A stretch of 64,000 bases of DNA from Nitrosospira sp. Nl5. Its GTDB lineage: Bacteria; Pseudomonadota; Gammaproteobacteria; Burkholderiales; Nitrosomonadaceae. The stretch is taken from the NCBI RefSeq assembly GCF_900102495.1, contig NZ_FMVQ01000007.1, forward strand, positions 1-64,000, in the 5' to 3' direction. Below, piece by piece: positions 39,237 through 49,630 of the stretch. Below the pieces are notes generated by a model, which saw nothing but the letters and a program-made list of their open reading frames with translations, ran no database searches and was not told the origin of the DNA. Position 1 is the stretch's first letter. Each line of letters opens with the position of its first letter. Position numbers and translations under genes: made by a program.

Positions 39237-40169
39237 ATGCTGCATATTACGCTAAGACAGCTAAAAGTTTTTGAATCAGTTGCCCGCCATCTGAGTTTCT
39301 CGCGCGCTGCAGAAGAACTCTATCTGACTCAACCCGCTGTGTCCATGCAAATCAAACAATTAGAAAGCAACATCGGCTTGCCCCTGTTCGAGCAGATGGG
39401 TAAGAAGATCTTTTTGACCGATAGCGGGCGCGAGCTCCATCATTACAGCCGGGCGATTTCACGGCAACTGGCCGATATGGAGCTTGCACTGGATGAGTTG
39501 AAAGGTCTCGAACGGGGCAAGCTCAATATTTCGGTGGTCAGTACTGCCAACTACTTTGCTCCTCACCTGCTGGCCAGGTTTTGCCAGCGCTATAGCGGCA
39601 TTACCGTCAGCCTTAACGTCTCTAACCGGGAGACGGTACTCAAGCAATTGTCCGACAATGTGATCGATCTGGCGATTATGGGCCAGCCGCCGGATGACCT
39701 GGATATCGCTACCGAATCGTTCATGGAAAATCCACTGGTAGTGATCGCTCCGCCCACGCATCCCCTATGCAAGCTTCGCCGAATTCCCGTAAAAAGACTG
39801 GAGCAGGAAACATTCCTGGTACGCGAGCCCGGCTCCGGCACGCGCGGCGCAATGGAGCGCTTTTTTGCGGCGCATCACATCTCCATTCACAGAGGCATGG
39901 AAACAGATACCAGCGAGGCGATCAAACAGGCGGTCCAAGCGGGAATGGGGCTTGGCATCATGTCATTGCACACCGCGGAGCTGGAGCTGGAGACGAAACG
40001 GTTGAAGATTCTGGATGTGCAGGACTTTCCCATCATGCGTCATTGGCATGTGGTGCATCGAAGAAACAAGCGTCTTTCAAGCGTCGCGCAGGCGTTCAGA
40101 AAATTCCTGCTGAAGGAAGCACCCGGGTTGATGCCTGGAATACAGGAGCGAAAGACCGAAGAAGCGTAA
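39237..40169 (+). CDS. cbbR: LysR-type regulator CbbR
   Basis: Activator of the divergent RuBisCO operon. The 310-residue product has the N-terminal winged helix MLHITLRQLKVFESVARHLS with SRAAEELYLTQPAVSMQIKQ, and a two-lobed periplasmic-binding-like effector domain (about 95-300). Known CbbRs sense NADPH, RuBP or other cycle intermediates. AGGA precedes the ATG. It lies 142 bp from cbbL in divergent orientation, the standard cbbR arrangement. The identity rests on both sequence type and position. Confidence 0.93.
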   Translation: MLHITLRQLKVFESVARHLSFSRAAEELYLTQPAVSMQIKQLESNIGLPLFEQMGKKIFLTDSGRELHHYSRAISRQLADMELALDELKGLERGKLNISVVSTANYFAPHLLARFCQRYSGITVSLNVSNRETVLKQLSDNVIDLAIMGQPPDDLDIATESFMENPLVVIAPPTHPLCKLRRIPVKRLEQETFLVREPGSGTRGAMERFFAAHHISIHRGMETDTSEAIKQAVQAGMGLGIMSLHTAELELETKRLKILDVQDFPIMRHWHVVHRRNKRLSSVAQAFRKFLLKEAPGLMPGIQERKTEEA

Positions 40170-40279
40170 TTCTTAATCCTCCATGCGGTCTTCAACTAGG
40201 AGTAAAGCGCACCCATCATTCGGCTTATTATTTCCATTCCATCAAACCCATTTTATCCAATCCCATCGCTTGACTGCAA

Positions 40280-40520
40280 TCATGCTGTTTCCTGTTGCAC
40301 ATTTTCGGCTGGTTTGTCTGCATGCTTGCGCGTAAGCCAGGTAAAGAACAGAGGGATGAAGATGGTCGCGACGAACGTGGCGAGCAGCATGCCGCCAAAT
40401 GCGCCGGTACCAAGGAACGGCGGGCAGCCGCTCCGCGCCCAAGTGGCGACGCCCAGCACAAACGCCATGGAAGTCATGACGATTGGACGAAAGCGCAAGC
40501 GCGCGGCTTCAACCGCCTGC
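40280..40520 (-). pseudogene. Decayed copy of the 3' end of RND2
   Basis: About 240 bp are nearly identical to the last part of the RND2 gene (46514-46770), translating to VEAARLRFRPIVMTSMAFVLG and then FVATIFIPLFFTWLTRKHAD. A deletion of about 15 bp and a local frame shift remove IVPLVIATGAGAAARRSM and replace it with an unrelated stretch. Homology stops exactly at the gene end, and it runs into the 3' end of RND1 in a different frame. It has no start of its own. It is a remnant of duplication or recombination between the two pump genes. Confidence 0.9.
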
Positions 40521-40529
40521 GGATCTCCA

Positions 40530-43500
40530 TTACGATTTTTCTTTTGTAGAAGAGGACTCATCAGCCGCAGTTCCCCGGGTCTCGGCCACTGAGCGCTTGG
40601 TTCGTCGCGCAATCTTTCCAATTACCACAAAAAAGAGCGGCACAAAAAAGATCGCTAGAAATGTGGCTGCCAACATTCCCCCGAACACTCCAGTGCCGAT
40701 GGAATTCCGGCTCGCTGCGCCAGCCCCCGAGGCTATTACAAGAGGAAATACCCCAAGAATAAAGGCCATGGAGGTCATGATGATAGGCCGGAAACGAAGA
40801 CGTGCAGCCTCGAGCGCAGCATAAGCCAACGAAGCACCCTCAGCGTATCGTTGATTGGCAAACTCGACGATCAGGATCGCATTTTTAGCGGCCAGCCCGA
40901 TTAACGTCACTAACCCGATCTGAAAATAAATGTCATTGGTCAGTTCCCGCGTCCAGATGGCCAGGAGTGCGCCTAAAATTCCAAAGGGTATCGAAAGGAT
41001 GACCGCAAAGGGAACTGACCAGCTTTCATACAGGGCGGCCAGTACCAGAAAAACCATGAGAAGAGCAAAAGCGAATACCAGGCTCGACTGTCCTCCAGCT
41101 TGCCGTTCCTGAAACGATATGCCGCTCCAGTCGATTGCATAACCTTTGGGGACGAGAACTTCATTTGCTATTTGCTCCAGTGCGTCCAGCGCTTGCCCTG
41201 AACTATACCCTGGTGCGGCGCCTCCCAATACCAGCGCCGCATTGAACCCATTGAAATGGGTGACCGGGTCCGGTCCGCTGGTAAACTTGGTGGTAACGAC
41301 TGAATCCAGTGGAATCATGGTGCTACCCGCATTGTTTTTCGCTCGTACATAGACTTTGCTGATATCTTCCGGACGGGACCGGTACTCCGGCAGGGCCTCC
41401 GTTTGCACGCGATAGACACGGCCGAATTTCACGAAATCGTTGACATACAGGTTCCCAAAGTAAGCCTGCATGGTATCGAAGACTTCCGAAATGGGTACGC
41501 CCAGCGCTTTGGCCCGCTCCCGGTCCACCTGGGCATAGAGCCGGGGCGTGCTCACACGAAAATTCGTGCTCGCCGTTGCGATTGCGGGGTGTTCGACAGC
41601 CATGGCCACGAATTCCTGAGCCACTGCCGCGAACTCGGCGAAGTCACCCCCGCTCGGGTCCTGTAACTGCACTGAAAACCCGCCGGTGGAGCCTAGGCCC
41701 TGGATAGAGGGCGCGTTAAACGCCAGGATCAACGCTTCAGGGATTTTGGCAAATTCCTCAAATGCCGCAGCAATAAGGCCGGAAACTTGTTCGCCGGGAT
41801 TTGTGCGGGTATCCCAGTGCTGCAGCGGTACAAACATCGTTGCCTGATTTGCCCCCCGGGTTCCAAATACAAAATTTTGCCCCGCCAGAGCATCCGTCGA
41901 GTGGACTGCCGGAATCGATTGGAAGTAGCTTTCTATCTTACTCAGAACCTCAATTGTCCGCGCCTTGGAAGCACCTTCCGGCAGTTGGACAACGGTAATA
42001 AAATAGCCTTGATCTTCTTCCGGCAAAAAACTGCCCGGAATGGTTTTAAATAAACCAATGATGACAAATATCAGAATGCCGAAGATGGCGAGAGCGATCG
42101 CAGAGCGTCTCAGGATGGCTCTCACAGCGCCAACATAGCGCGTCTGAGTCCAGTCGAACGACCGGTTGAAAATTTTCCAGCCCTTCCAGCTTTTGTGGGC
42201 CATGCCGTGGCCAGGTTTGAGGACGAGGGCGCAAAGGGCAGGACTGAGAGTAAGCGCCACGAAACCGGAAATGGCGACAGACAGGGCAATGGTAATTGCA
42301 AATTGCTTGTACAATTCCCCGGTGATCCCTCCCAGAAACGCAACAGGCACAAACACGGCGCCCAGCACAAGGACGATCGCTATCACCGGCCCGGCCACCT
42401 CATCCATGGCCCTTTTCGCCGCATCCCTGGCCGAAAGCCCGCCTTTGGTCATGTGGCGCTCGACATTTTCTACAACGACAATTGCATCGTCCACCACGAT
42501 GCCGATGGCCAGAACCATTCCAAACAGGGTCAGGGTATTGATCGAAAACCCCAACGCTTCCATCCCCGCTAGCGTTCCAATCAGTGAGATGGGAACAGCG
42601 ACCGCTGGAATGAGGGTCGCGCGCCAGTTTTGCAGGAAAACAAAAACGACCAGAATGACAAGGAGTGTCGCTTCAGCGAGAGTCTTCACAACCTCCTTGA
42701 TGGAGACATCAATGAACGTAGTCGTGTCATAGGGAATATCGTAGGATACCCCTGCCGGAAAGCTCCTGGCCAGTTTGTCCATTTCCTGCCGGACCTGCTG
42801 GACCGTATCGAGCGCATTGGCTCCAGGCGAAAGAAAAGTCAGCAAAAATGTATTGGGTTTTCCATTCCACCGGCCTTCAAGATCGTAAGATTGCGCACCC
42901 AACTCCACCCGCGCGACGTCCCGCATCCTTACCATGGAACCGTCCGGATAAGCTCGAACGATCATATCCTCGAACTCCTTGACCTCGCTCATCCTGCCGC
43001 TCGTAATGACCGGGATAGTGAGCTCCGTACCGTGCGCTGTCGGTTCGCGGCCTATCCTTCCAGCAGGGAAATCCCGGTTTTGCTCGCGAACGACAGCCGC
43101 AATCTCGGTCGGCGTGAGGTCGAGTTGCGCCATGCGGACGGGGTCGAGAATTAACCGCATCGAATAATTCTGGGCGCCAAAGATGATGGCGTCACCGACA
43201 CCGGGAAGGCGCTTGATACTGTCAAGGACTCGAATCAGGGCATAATTGGAGAGGAAAATCGTGTCGTGCCTGGGATCCGTCGAGCTCAGCGCGATGACCG
43301 CCAGTAAATCCGGTGACGTTTTCTTCACGGTTACACCCTGACGTATGACTTCGTCTGGCAGTTGGGGCTCCGCAAGGCGCTGCCGGTTCTGCGTCTGGAC
43401 CTGTGCGATATCCACGTCAGTCCCGATTTCGAACGTGAGCCGCATCGTCATGTGTCCGTCGTTCGTGCTTGTGGAGTCGTAATACAGAAGGTTATCGATT

Positions 43501-43715
43501 CCCGGAAGCTGCACCTCGATGGGACGCGCCACCGCTTCCGCTACAACTTCTGCGCTGGCCCCCGGATAATCCGCGTCAATCTGCACCATCGGCGGCGTGA
43601 TCTGGGGAAATTGCGCGATCGGCAGGGCTTTCAATGAGACCAGGCCAACGACAACAATAACGATGGACAGGACTGACGCGAAAATTGGCCGATCAATAAA
43701 AAAATGGAAGTTCAT
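40530..43715 (-). CDS. RND efflux pump, inner-membrane transporter (HAE1 family), RND1
   Basis: A 1061-residue proton-driven drug exporter with 12 membrane helices and two large periplasmic loops. The N-terminus is FFIDRPIFASVLSIVIVV. The proton-relay Asp pair is in GIVVDDAIVVVENVERHM and the relay Lys in AAKNAILIVEFANQR. It overlaps its adaptor (MFP1) by 4 bp, so the two are translationally coupled. It is related to, but clearly distinct from, RND2 in the same array. Its stop codon lies next to the RND2-derived remnant. Substrates cannot be read from sequence. Confidence 0.93.
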   Translation of the reverse strand: MNFHFFIDRPIFASVLSIVIVVVGLVSLKALPIAQFPQITPPMVQIDADYPGASAEVVAEAVARPIEVQLPGIDNLLYYDSTSTNDGHMTMRLTFEIGTDVDIAQVQTQNRQRLAEPQLPDEVIRQGVTVKKTSPDLLAVIALSSTDPRHDTIFLSNYALIRVLDSIKRLPGVGDAIIFGAQNYSMRLILDPVRMAQLDLTPTEIAAVVREQNRDFPAGRIGREPTAHGTELTIPVITSGRMSEVKEFEDMIVRAYPDGSMVRMRDVARVELGAQSYDLEGRWNGKPNTFLLTFLSPGANALDTVQQVRQEMDKLARSFPAGVSYDIPYDTTTFIDVSIKEVVKTLAEATLLVILVVFVFLQNWRATLIPAVAVPISLIGTLAGMEALGFSINTLTLFGMVLAIGIVVDDAIVVVENVERHMTKGGLSARDAAKRAMDEVAGPVIAIVLVLGAVFVPVAFLGGITGELYKQFAITIALSVAISGFVALTLSPALCALVLKPGHGMAHKSWKGWKIFNRSFDWTQTRYVGAVRAILRRSAIALAIFGILIFVIIGLFKTIPGSFLPEEDQGYFITVVQLPEGASKARTIEVLSKIESYFQSIPAVHSTDALAGQNFVFGTRGANQATMFVPLQHWDTRTNPGEQVSGLIAAAFEEFAKIPEALILAFNAPSIQGLGSTGGFSVQLQDPSGGDFAEFAAVAQEFVAMAVEHPAIATASTNFRVSTPRLYAQVDRERAKALGVPISEVFDTMQAYFGNLYVNDFVKFGRVYRVQTEALPEYRSRPEDISKVYVRAKNNAGSTMIPLDSVVTTKFTSGPDPVTHFNGFNAALVLGGAAPGYSSGQALDALEQIANEVLVPKGYAIDWSGISFQERQAGGQSSLVFAFALLMVFLVLAALYESWSVPFAVILSIPFGILGALLAIWTRELTNDIYFQIGLVTLIGLAAKNAILIVEFANQRYAEGASLAYAALEAARLRFRPIIMTSMAFILGVFPLVIASGAGAASRNSIGTGVFGGMLAATFLAIFFVPLFFVVIGKIARRTKRSVAETRGTAADESSSTKEKS

Positions 43716-44950
43716 GGTGCCTTCTGCGTCATTTCTTTTGCAGACTGGCTATTCGCAGACGCTTCTTGATTCCGGTACGGGACGGGCTTTACCTGAACTC
43801 CTGGCTGGATCCGGTGAAACCCTTCCACGACCACGCGCTCTCCTGGATGAAGACCCGATTCGATCAGCCACTTATCCCCATGCCATGTGCTGGCCTGAAT
43901 CAGGCGAAGCTCCGCTTTGTCGCCGCTATCAATCACGTAGACAAACGACCCCTTGGGTCCCTGTTGCACGGCGCGTTGGGGGACGAGGATCGCGTCAGTC
44001 CGGATATAACCCCTGAGGCGAATCTTGACGAACTGCCCAGGATAAAAATAGGACTGCCCGGGAGAAAAGCCGCCTTCGGGGTTGGGAAATGTGAATCGCG
44101 CCTGCAATGTCCCCGTCTCAGGCCGTAGGGCGACGTTCGCAAAATCCAGCGTTCCTTCTTCCGGATAGACGCTGCCGTCCGAAAAGGTCATCACACCCGT
44201 TAACTTAAAAATATCGGGCCGCTGGACCTTATGCTCTGTGAGTTCGCGGCGCCGCCGGAGCAGGTAGGTTTCAGGAACGCTCACATTCACATACATGGGG
44301 TCCAGTTGGTCGATGGTGGTCAGAAGCGTTGTCTGAGCGGAGACCAGTCTTCCTTCATAGAACTGGCTGCGACCGATTCGGCCGTTCACTGGTGCGGTGA
44401 TCAGCGTGTTGTCCAGATCAAACTTCGCTTTTACCAGATCGCTTTGCGCGGCTTCAAGTGCGGCTTTAGCTCCCGACATTCCGGCTACGGCATCATCGAC
44501 ATCTTTTCTGCTGACGGCTTGTTGCTCGAGAAGCGGCTTCACCCGGGCCAAATCTTGCTCCGCCTGTATCAGCCGGGCCTGAGCCTCGGCCACTCTGGCC
44601 TTGCCGCTGAGATAGACTGCTTTGAAGGGTACAGGGTCAATCAGGTACAGCCGATCATTTTTCTTGACATTCCGGCCTTCGGTAAAAAAAACCTCCTTGA
44701 TAATCCCGGTTACCTGTGACCGAATTTCCACTGGGCGAAAGGCCTCCGTCTGCCCGATAAATTCCGGTTCGTCCGGGACGGTTTGCGTGGTGACGGTCAT
44801 GAACTCCACTTCGTGGGGAAGAGGAGGCGGGCTGGTGGGGGGCTTCTCCACGCAACCGGCAAGCAGGATCAGGATGAGTCCGCCCCTTATGCAAGCAGCG
44901 ACGGTTCCTTCAATGATGAATGCTTCCAACGATCGGATTATTGAAGTCAT
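43712..44950 (-). CDS. RND efflux periplasmic adaptor lipoprotein, MFP1
   Basis: A membrane-fusion protein linking RND1 to the outer-membrane channel. The 412-residue product has a lipoprotein signal (LILILLAGC) after a basic N-terminus. Then come the split lipoyl domain (IRSQVTGIIKEVFFTEGRNV and LITAPVNGRIGRSQFYEG), an alpha-hairpin between them, and a beta-barrel domain (VNVSVPETYLLRRRREL). The hairpin is short, as in AcrA-type adaptors. It starts 166 bp after the OMF gene and may have its own promoter in that gap. Confidence 0.92.
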   Translation of the reverse strand: MTSIIRSLEAFIIEGTVAACIRGGLILILLAGCVEKPPTSPPPLPHEVEFMTVTTQTVPDEPEFIGQTEAFRPVEIRSQVTGIIKEVFFTEGRNVKKNDRLYLIDPVPFKAVYLSGKARVAEAQARLIQAEQDLARVKPLLEQQAVSRKDVDDAVAGMSGAKAALEAAQSDLVKAKFDLDNTLITAPVNGRIGRSQFYEGRLVSAQTTLLTTIDQLDPMYVNVSVPETYLLRRRRELTEHKVQRPDIFKLTGVMTFSDGSVYPEEGTLDFANVALRPETGTLQARFTFPNPEGGFSPGQSYFYPGQFVKIRLRGYIRTDAILVPQRAVQQGPKGSFVYVIDSGDKAELRLIQASTWHGDKWLIESGLHPGERVVVEGFHRIQPGVQVKPVPYRNQEASANSQSAKEMTQKAP

Positions 44951-45116
44951 ATGCTTGATTTTGATTATCCTGAAGACGACGGGAATATCCTAATCTCCTC
45001 CGTCATATCTTCTATCGCTTGCTGCGTCGTAAATTGACCACGCATTATGCGTAATGCCCGCTTCCGGGGCAGGATTAGTTATTGAAGATTACAGGCAACC
45101 AAGGTTTTTGCCAGAA

Positions 45117-46514
45117 TCACTCCGGTTGCCATCCGCCTCCCAGCGCTTTATAAAGCTGAACGACAGACACCAGGTGAAAGCGGTGCGTGGCTGTAAGGGC
45201 AAATTCGGCACTGAACAGATTTCGCTTGGCAAGAAGCACATCCACGTAGCTCGTAATACCCCCGTGGTAGCGAAGGTCGGATACATGCAAAGCTGAGCGC
45301 AGCGCTTCGACCTGCTGCTGCTGGGCCTTGCGTTGCTCACTAACGGTGCGAATCGCCACCAGGGCATCTTCGACCTCTTTGAATGCCACAAGGATGGTTT
45401 GCTCGTATTGGGCCAGTACCTGTCGTGCCTGGGCTTCCGCGGCACGCTGCTCGAAACCCAGGCTTTGCGCATTGAGCAGTGGTCCAGCCAACCCGAGTCC
45501 GCCTGCCCCAAATTCGCTTCCGGAGAGCAGCAGCTTCGACAGCGCCGGGCTGGCCACCCCTAGAAAACCGGTGATCGAGAGCTTTGGAAACCGGGCCGCC
45601 TTGGCCATTCCGATTCTCGCCGTCGCGGCTGCCAGCGTCTGTTCCGCCTGGAGAATATCGGGGCGCCGCTGCAGCAGTTCGGAAGGAAGACCGGCCGGCA
45701 CGTCGGGCGGCATAAGCTGCTCCGTCAGAACGCTGCCTCGCTGGATCGGAACTGAATTTTTCCCTAACAGCACGCTCAGTTCATTTTCCTTTTGCGCCAT
45801 TTGCCGTTCGAGTTCCGCCACTCTGGTGGCCGCATTGGCTCGCTCCGCCTCAAACTGATCCAGGTCGAGCCTGGAAATCAATCCTCCCCGCAGTCGCGCC
45901 TGGGCAATGGCGACCGATTCTTCCCACGATGACAGGGCACGTCGCGCAATATCCAGCTGCATGTCAAACTGTAAAAGATCGAAATAGGATTGTGCTACCG
46001 AGCTCACTAACGTAAGCACCACCGCCCGGCGATTCTCTTCACGGGCCATCAGTTCGGCAAGGGCCGCCTGGTTGGAGCGGCGGATCCTGCCCCAGATATC
46101 CAGTTCCCAGTTCAGATTGGCGTGCCCGAAATAACTGTAAGGCGTCGGGAATCCGCGGATAAGGAACCCGCCAAGGGTACCGAACGCCGGGGCGTTGGCG
46201 TTCACCTCGAATTTGGGAAGGAAATCCAGGCTTGCGATGGTGCTGCGCGCCTGGAGCTCTTCTACACTTGCCACCGCTTGCTTGAGATCTTTATTTTCGG
46301 CCAAAGCCTGGTGGATGAGCCGCTGCAGTTCTTCGTCGCGCAGGAGTTCCCACCAGGGGAGATTGGCGATGGATTGCCCTTCCATTTGCGTCATGCGAAA
46401 CTTTTCGGACGTCTCGATCGGAGGGCGGATATAGTCTGGCCCCATGGCGCAGGACGCGATCAGCAGGGTTGAGAGCAATGATAGTGTTCTGATCCACGCG
46501 TTATAGTGTCGCAT
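45117..46514 (-). CDS. Outer-membrane efflux channel lipoprotein (NodT/OprM family)
   Basis: A TolC-like trimeric channel. The 465-residue product carries a lipobox (LLIASC, then AMGPDYIRPP), and NLPWWELLRDEELQRLI starts the first repeat. Two homologous coiled-coil halves follow, the second introduced by LPSELLQRRPDILQAEQTL. It lies between the two pumps and overlaps RND2 by one base. As the only OMF gene in the array it probably serves both RND1 and RND2. A GGCAACC/GGTTGCC inverted repeat (45094-45130) surrounds its stop codon. Confidence 0.93.
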   Translation of the reverse strand: MRHYNAWIRTLSLLSTLLIASCAMGPDYIRPPIETSEKFRMTQMEGQSIANLPWWELLRDEELQRLIHQALAENKDLKQAVASVEELQARSTIASLDFLPKFEVNANAPAFGTLGGFLIRGFPTPYSYFGHANLNWELDIWGRIRRSNQAALAELMAREENRRAVVLTLVSSVAQSYFDLLQFDMQLDIARRALSSWEESVAIAQARLRGGLISRLDLDQFEAERANAATRVAELERQMAQKENELSVLLGKNSVPIQRGSVLTEQLMPPDVPAGLPSELLQRRPDILQAEQTLAAATARIGMAKAARFPKLSITGFLGVASPALSKLLLSGSEFGAGGLGLAGPLLNAQSLGFEQRAAEAQARQVLAQYEQTILVAFKEVEDALVAIRTVSEQRKAQQQQVEALRSALHVSDLRYHGGITSYVDVLLAKRNLFSAEFALTATHRFHLVSVVQLYKALGGGWQPE

Positions 46515-49500
46515 TATGCTGTTTCCTGTTGCACATTTTCGGCTGGTTTGTCTGCATGCTTGCGCGTAAGCCAGGTAAAGAACAGAGGGATGAAGATGGT
46601 CGCGACGAACGTGGCGAGCAGCATGCCGCCAAATACGCCGGTACCCATGGAACGGCGGGCAGCCGCTCCGGCCCCGGTGGCGATGACCAGCGGCACGATC
46701 CCCAGCACAAACGCCATGGAAGTCATGACGATTGGACGAAAGCGCAAGCGCGCGGCTTCAACCGCCGCTTGCGCAACCGGCATTCCCTCCCGCATTTTCT
46801 GGCTGGCGAACTCCACGATCAAAATGGCGTTCTTCGCGGCCAGGCCGATCAGCGTGATCAAGCCCACCTGGAAGTAGATATCATTGGGCATTCCACGCAC
46901 CAAAATGGCAAGCAACGCGCCTGTCAGCGCAAAGGGCACAGCCATGATCACGGCCAGCGGAAGTCCCCAGGTTTCAAATTGCGCGGCCAGGATGAGAAAT
47001 ACCATAATGATGGCGAAACTGAAAGCAAGGATGGCCGCGGAACCGGTGCGTTTTTCCTGATAGGCCTGTGCTGTCCAGGCAATCTGGTAGTTCCCGGGCA
47101 AATTCTTTGCCGCAATCTCTTCCACCAGCTTGATGGCCTCGCCCGAGCTTACCCCCGGTGCCCCGCTCCCCATTATTTTTGCGGAAAGAAGCCCGTTATA
47201 ACGCTCAAGCTGCTCGGCACCGACGATAGTGCTCATGGTGCTCACCGCCGACAGGGGCACCATCGCTCCGGACTGGGAACGTACGTACACCCTGCCGAGA
47301 TCTTCCGGTTGCATGCGGTATCGGGATTCCGCCTGCAATTGCACGCGGTAGGTTCTGCCGGCCTTATTGAAATCGTTGATATAGAGTGAACCCATGGTGC
47401 TTTGCAAAGTCGCGTACAGATCAGCGATCAACACGCCTTGCGAAATCGCCTTTGCTTCATCCACTTCAATAAAGAATTGCGGTACCGTCGGGCGGAAGAA
47501 AGTGTTGATGCCGGCAAGACGCGGCTCCTGGTTCAGGGCTTCGATGAGATGGTTCACGGCATCCGATAATTGCAGGGGATCCGAGCCGCCGCGGGCTTGC
47601 ACATAAACTTCAAAACCACCCGCGGTCCCCAGACCGCGAATAGCGGGCGGATTAAATGCTATCGCTATGCCGTCGGGCTGCTGCATGCCGATACCGAACA
47701 GCTTGTTGACGATATCTTCGGCTGTAGCGGTACGCTCGGACCAGTCTTTGAATGTCACGAACATGGTTGCCGAGCTGGTTTTATTGCCGCCGCCGATCAG
47801 ATCGAAACCGTTCACCACGAACTGGTGGGAGACCGCCGGATCTTCCGCAATGGCGGCACGCACGGCTTCAGCCGTTTTGGTTGTTCGGGCCAGCGTTGCC
47901 CCATCGGGCAGGATTGTTGCGGCAACCACATACCCTTGATCTTCAGGCGGCACGAAGCTATCGGGCACGGTTTTAATCAGATAGGCGGCGAGGCCGACGA
48001 TTGCCGCGAACGCGAAGGTGCCGATAATGGTATGACGCAAGGTGAGGCTGACCGTCTCGGTATAGAAATTGGTCAACCGCCGGAACCCCTTGTTGAACGC
48101 ACGAAAGAACGCGGATTCGCCATGCGTGGTTTTCAGTATGATGGCGCACAGCGCCGGCGTGAGCGTCAGCGCCACAATACCGGAAATGACCACCGCGACG
48201 GCAACAGTCACGGCAAACTGGCGATAGAGCTCGCCGGCAATGCCGCCCATGAAGGCCACCGGCACAAACACCGCGCACAACACCAACACAATCGCGACCA
48301 CGGCACGCGAAACCTGCTCCATGGACTTAATGGCGGCTTTCATCGGCGACAGATTTTCTTCGTCCATCAAACGCTCGATGTTTTCCAGCACGACAATCGC
48401 ATCGTCCACCACAATGCCGATGGACAGCACCATGGCAAAGAGCGTGAGCGTATTGATGGAGAAGCCAAATAGCCACAAGCCGGCAAAGGTGCCAATCAGG
48501 GAAATGGGTACCGCGACAATGGGAATCAGCGTAGCGCGCCAGCTTTGCAGAAACAGGTAGACCACCAGTATGACCAGGATCATCGCCTCGCCGAGAGTTT
48601 TGACCACCTCCCACATGGAGGCTTTGACGAAAAGGCTGGTATCGTAAGGCACAACATAATCCATCCCTTCAGGGAAATATGCCTTCAACTCATCCATCTT
48701 TGCGACGAGAGCGTCCGCCGTCTCCAACGCATTGGCGCCGGGCTGCAGAAAGATGGGAATCCCCGCGCCGGGCTGACCGTTAAGCGCAGTGCGAACGTCA
48801 TAACTTTGCGCCCCAAGTTCAATACGCGCGACATCCTTGAGATAAAGAGCGCCTTCCGGCCCGTCGGCACGCAGGATGATATTGCCGAATTGCTCAGGTT
48901 CCAGCAGCCGGCCCCTGGCGTTGACCGTATAAACCAGTTGCTGATGGGCCGGTGCCGGTTCCTGGCCTATCTTGCCTGCCGCATACTGCGCATTTTGCGA
49001 TCGAATAGCCGCAGCAATATCTGTTGTGGTGACTCCTAACTGCGCCATGCGATCAGGGCGCAGCCAGATACGCATGGAATAATCCATTCCTCCGAAAACC
49101 ATCGCCTCGCCGACGCCTTTGACGCGTTTCAGTTCATCCAGTACGTTAAGCGTGGCGTAGTTGCTGAGAAACAGGGGATCATATTTCCCCTTCTCCTTGG
49201 AGACGAGCATAAAGACAAGAAGAATATCGTTGGAACGCTTTTGTATGATCAGGCCGGTTCGCCGGACCTCATCCGGCAAGCGTGGCAGCGCAATATTCAC
49301 GCGGTTACTGACATTGAAAGTCGCCTGATCGACATCCGTACCAACTTCAAAGGTCGCGGTAATCGTCAACGTGCCGCTCGAGTCGGCGCTGGAACTGAAA
49401 TAAAGCAGGTCTTCAACGCCGCTTAATTGTTCTTCAATCGGCGCCGCCACGGTCTTAGCCAGGGTATCGGCGCTCGCCCCCGGAAAAGTGGCGGTTATCA

Positions 49501-49630
49501 GGACAGTCGGAGGCGCGATCTGCGGATACTGGGCAATGGGCAGCTGCATCGCTGCCGCCAACCCGGCCAGAACGATGATAATGGAGACGACCGACGCAAA
49601 AATTGGCCGCGTGATAAAGAACCTGGTCAT
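46514..49630 (-). CDS. RND efflux pump, inner-membrane transporter (HAE1 family), RND2
   Basis: A 1038-residue AcrB-like transporter. The N-terminus is MTRFFITRPIFASVVSIIIV, the proton-relay pair is in GIVVDDAIVVLENIERLM, and the Lys is in AAKNAILIVEFASQK. The C-terminus ends FTWLTRKHADKPAENVQQET. It overlaps MFP2 by 4 bp and the OMF gene by 1 bp. Its last 250 bp are duplicated in decayed form at 40280-40520. With MFP2 and the divergent TetR gene it resembles acrAB/acrR or mexAB-oprM systems. Confidence 0.94.
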   Translation of the reverse strand: MTRFFITRPIFASVVSIIIVLAGLAAAMQLPIAQYPQIAPPTVLITATFPGASADTLAKTVAAPIEEQLSGVEDLLYFSSSADSSGTLTITATFEVGTDVDQATFNVSNRVNIALPRLPDEVRRTGLIIQKRSNDILLVFMLVSKEKGKYDPLFLSNYATLNVLDELKRVKGVGEAMVFGGMDYSMRIWLRPDRMAQLGVTTTDIAAAIRSQNAQYAAGKIGQEPAPAHQQLVYTVNARGRLLEPEQFGNIILRADGPEGALYLKDVARIELGAQSYDVRTALNGQPGAGIPIFLQPGANALETADALVAKMDELKAYFPEGMDYVVPYDTSLFVKASMWEVVKTLGEAMILVILVVYLFLQSWRATLIPIVAVPISLIGTFAGLWLFGFSINTLTLFAMVLSIGIVVDDAIVVLENIERLMDEENLSPMKAAIKSMEQVSRAVVAIVLVLCAVFVPVAFMGGIAGELYRQFAVTVAVAVVISGIVALTLTPALCAIILKTTHGESAFFRAFNKGFRRLTNFYTETVSLTLRHTIIGTFAFAAIVGLAAYLIKTVPDSFVPPEDQGYVVAATILPDGATLARTTKTAEAVRAAIAEDPAVSHQFVVNGFDLIGGGNKTSSATMFVTFKDWSERTATAEDIVNKLFGIGMQQPDGIAIAFNPPAIRGLGTAGGFEVYVQARGGSDPLQLSDAVNHLIEALNQEPRLAGINTFFRPTVPQFFIEVDEAKAISQGVLIADLYATLQSTMGSLYINDFNKAGRTYRVQLQAESRYRMQPEDLGRVYVRSQSGAMVPLSAVSTMSTIVGAEQLERYNGLLSAKIMGSGAPGVSSGEAIKLVEEIAAKNLPGNYQIAWTAQAYQEKRTGSAAILAFSFAIIMVFLILAAQFETWGLPLAVIMAVPFALTGALLAILVRGMPNDIYFQVGLITLIGLAAKNAILIVEFASQKMREGMPVAQAAVEAARLRFRPIVMTSMAFVLGIVPLVIATGAGAAARRSMGTGVFGGMLLATFVATIFIPLFFTWLTRKHADKPAENVQQETA

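Noticed and set aside
40280-40621. 113-codon ORF as an intact small membrane protein
   Set aside because: It is the broken 3' end of RND2 joined out of frame to the end of RND1; no start signal of its own.
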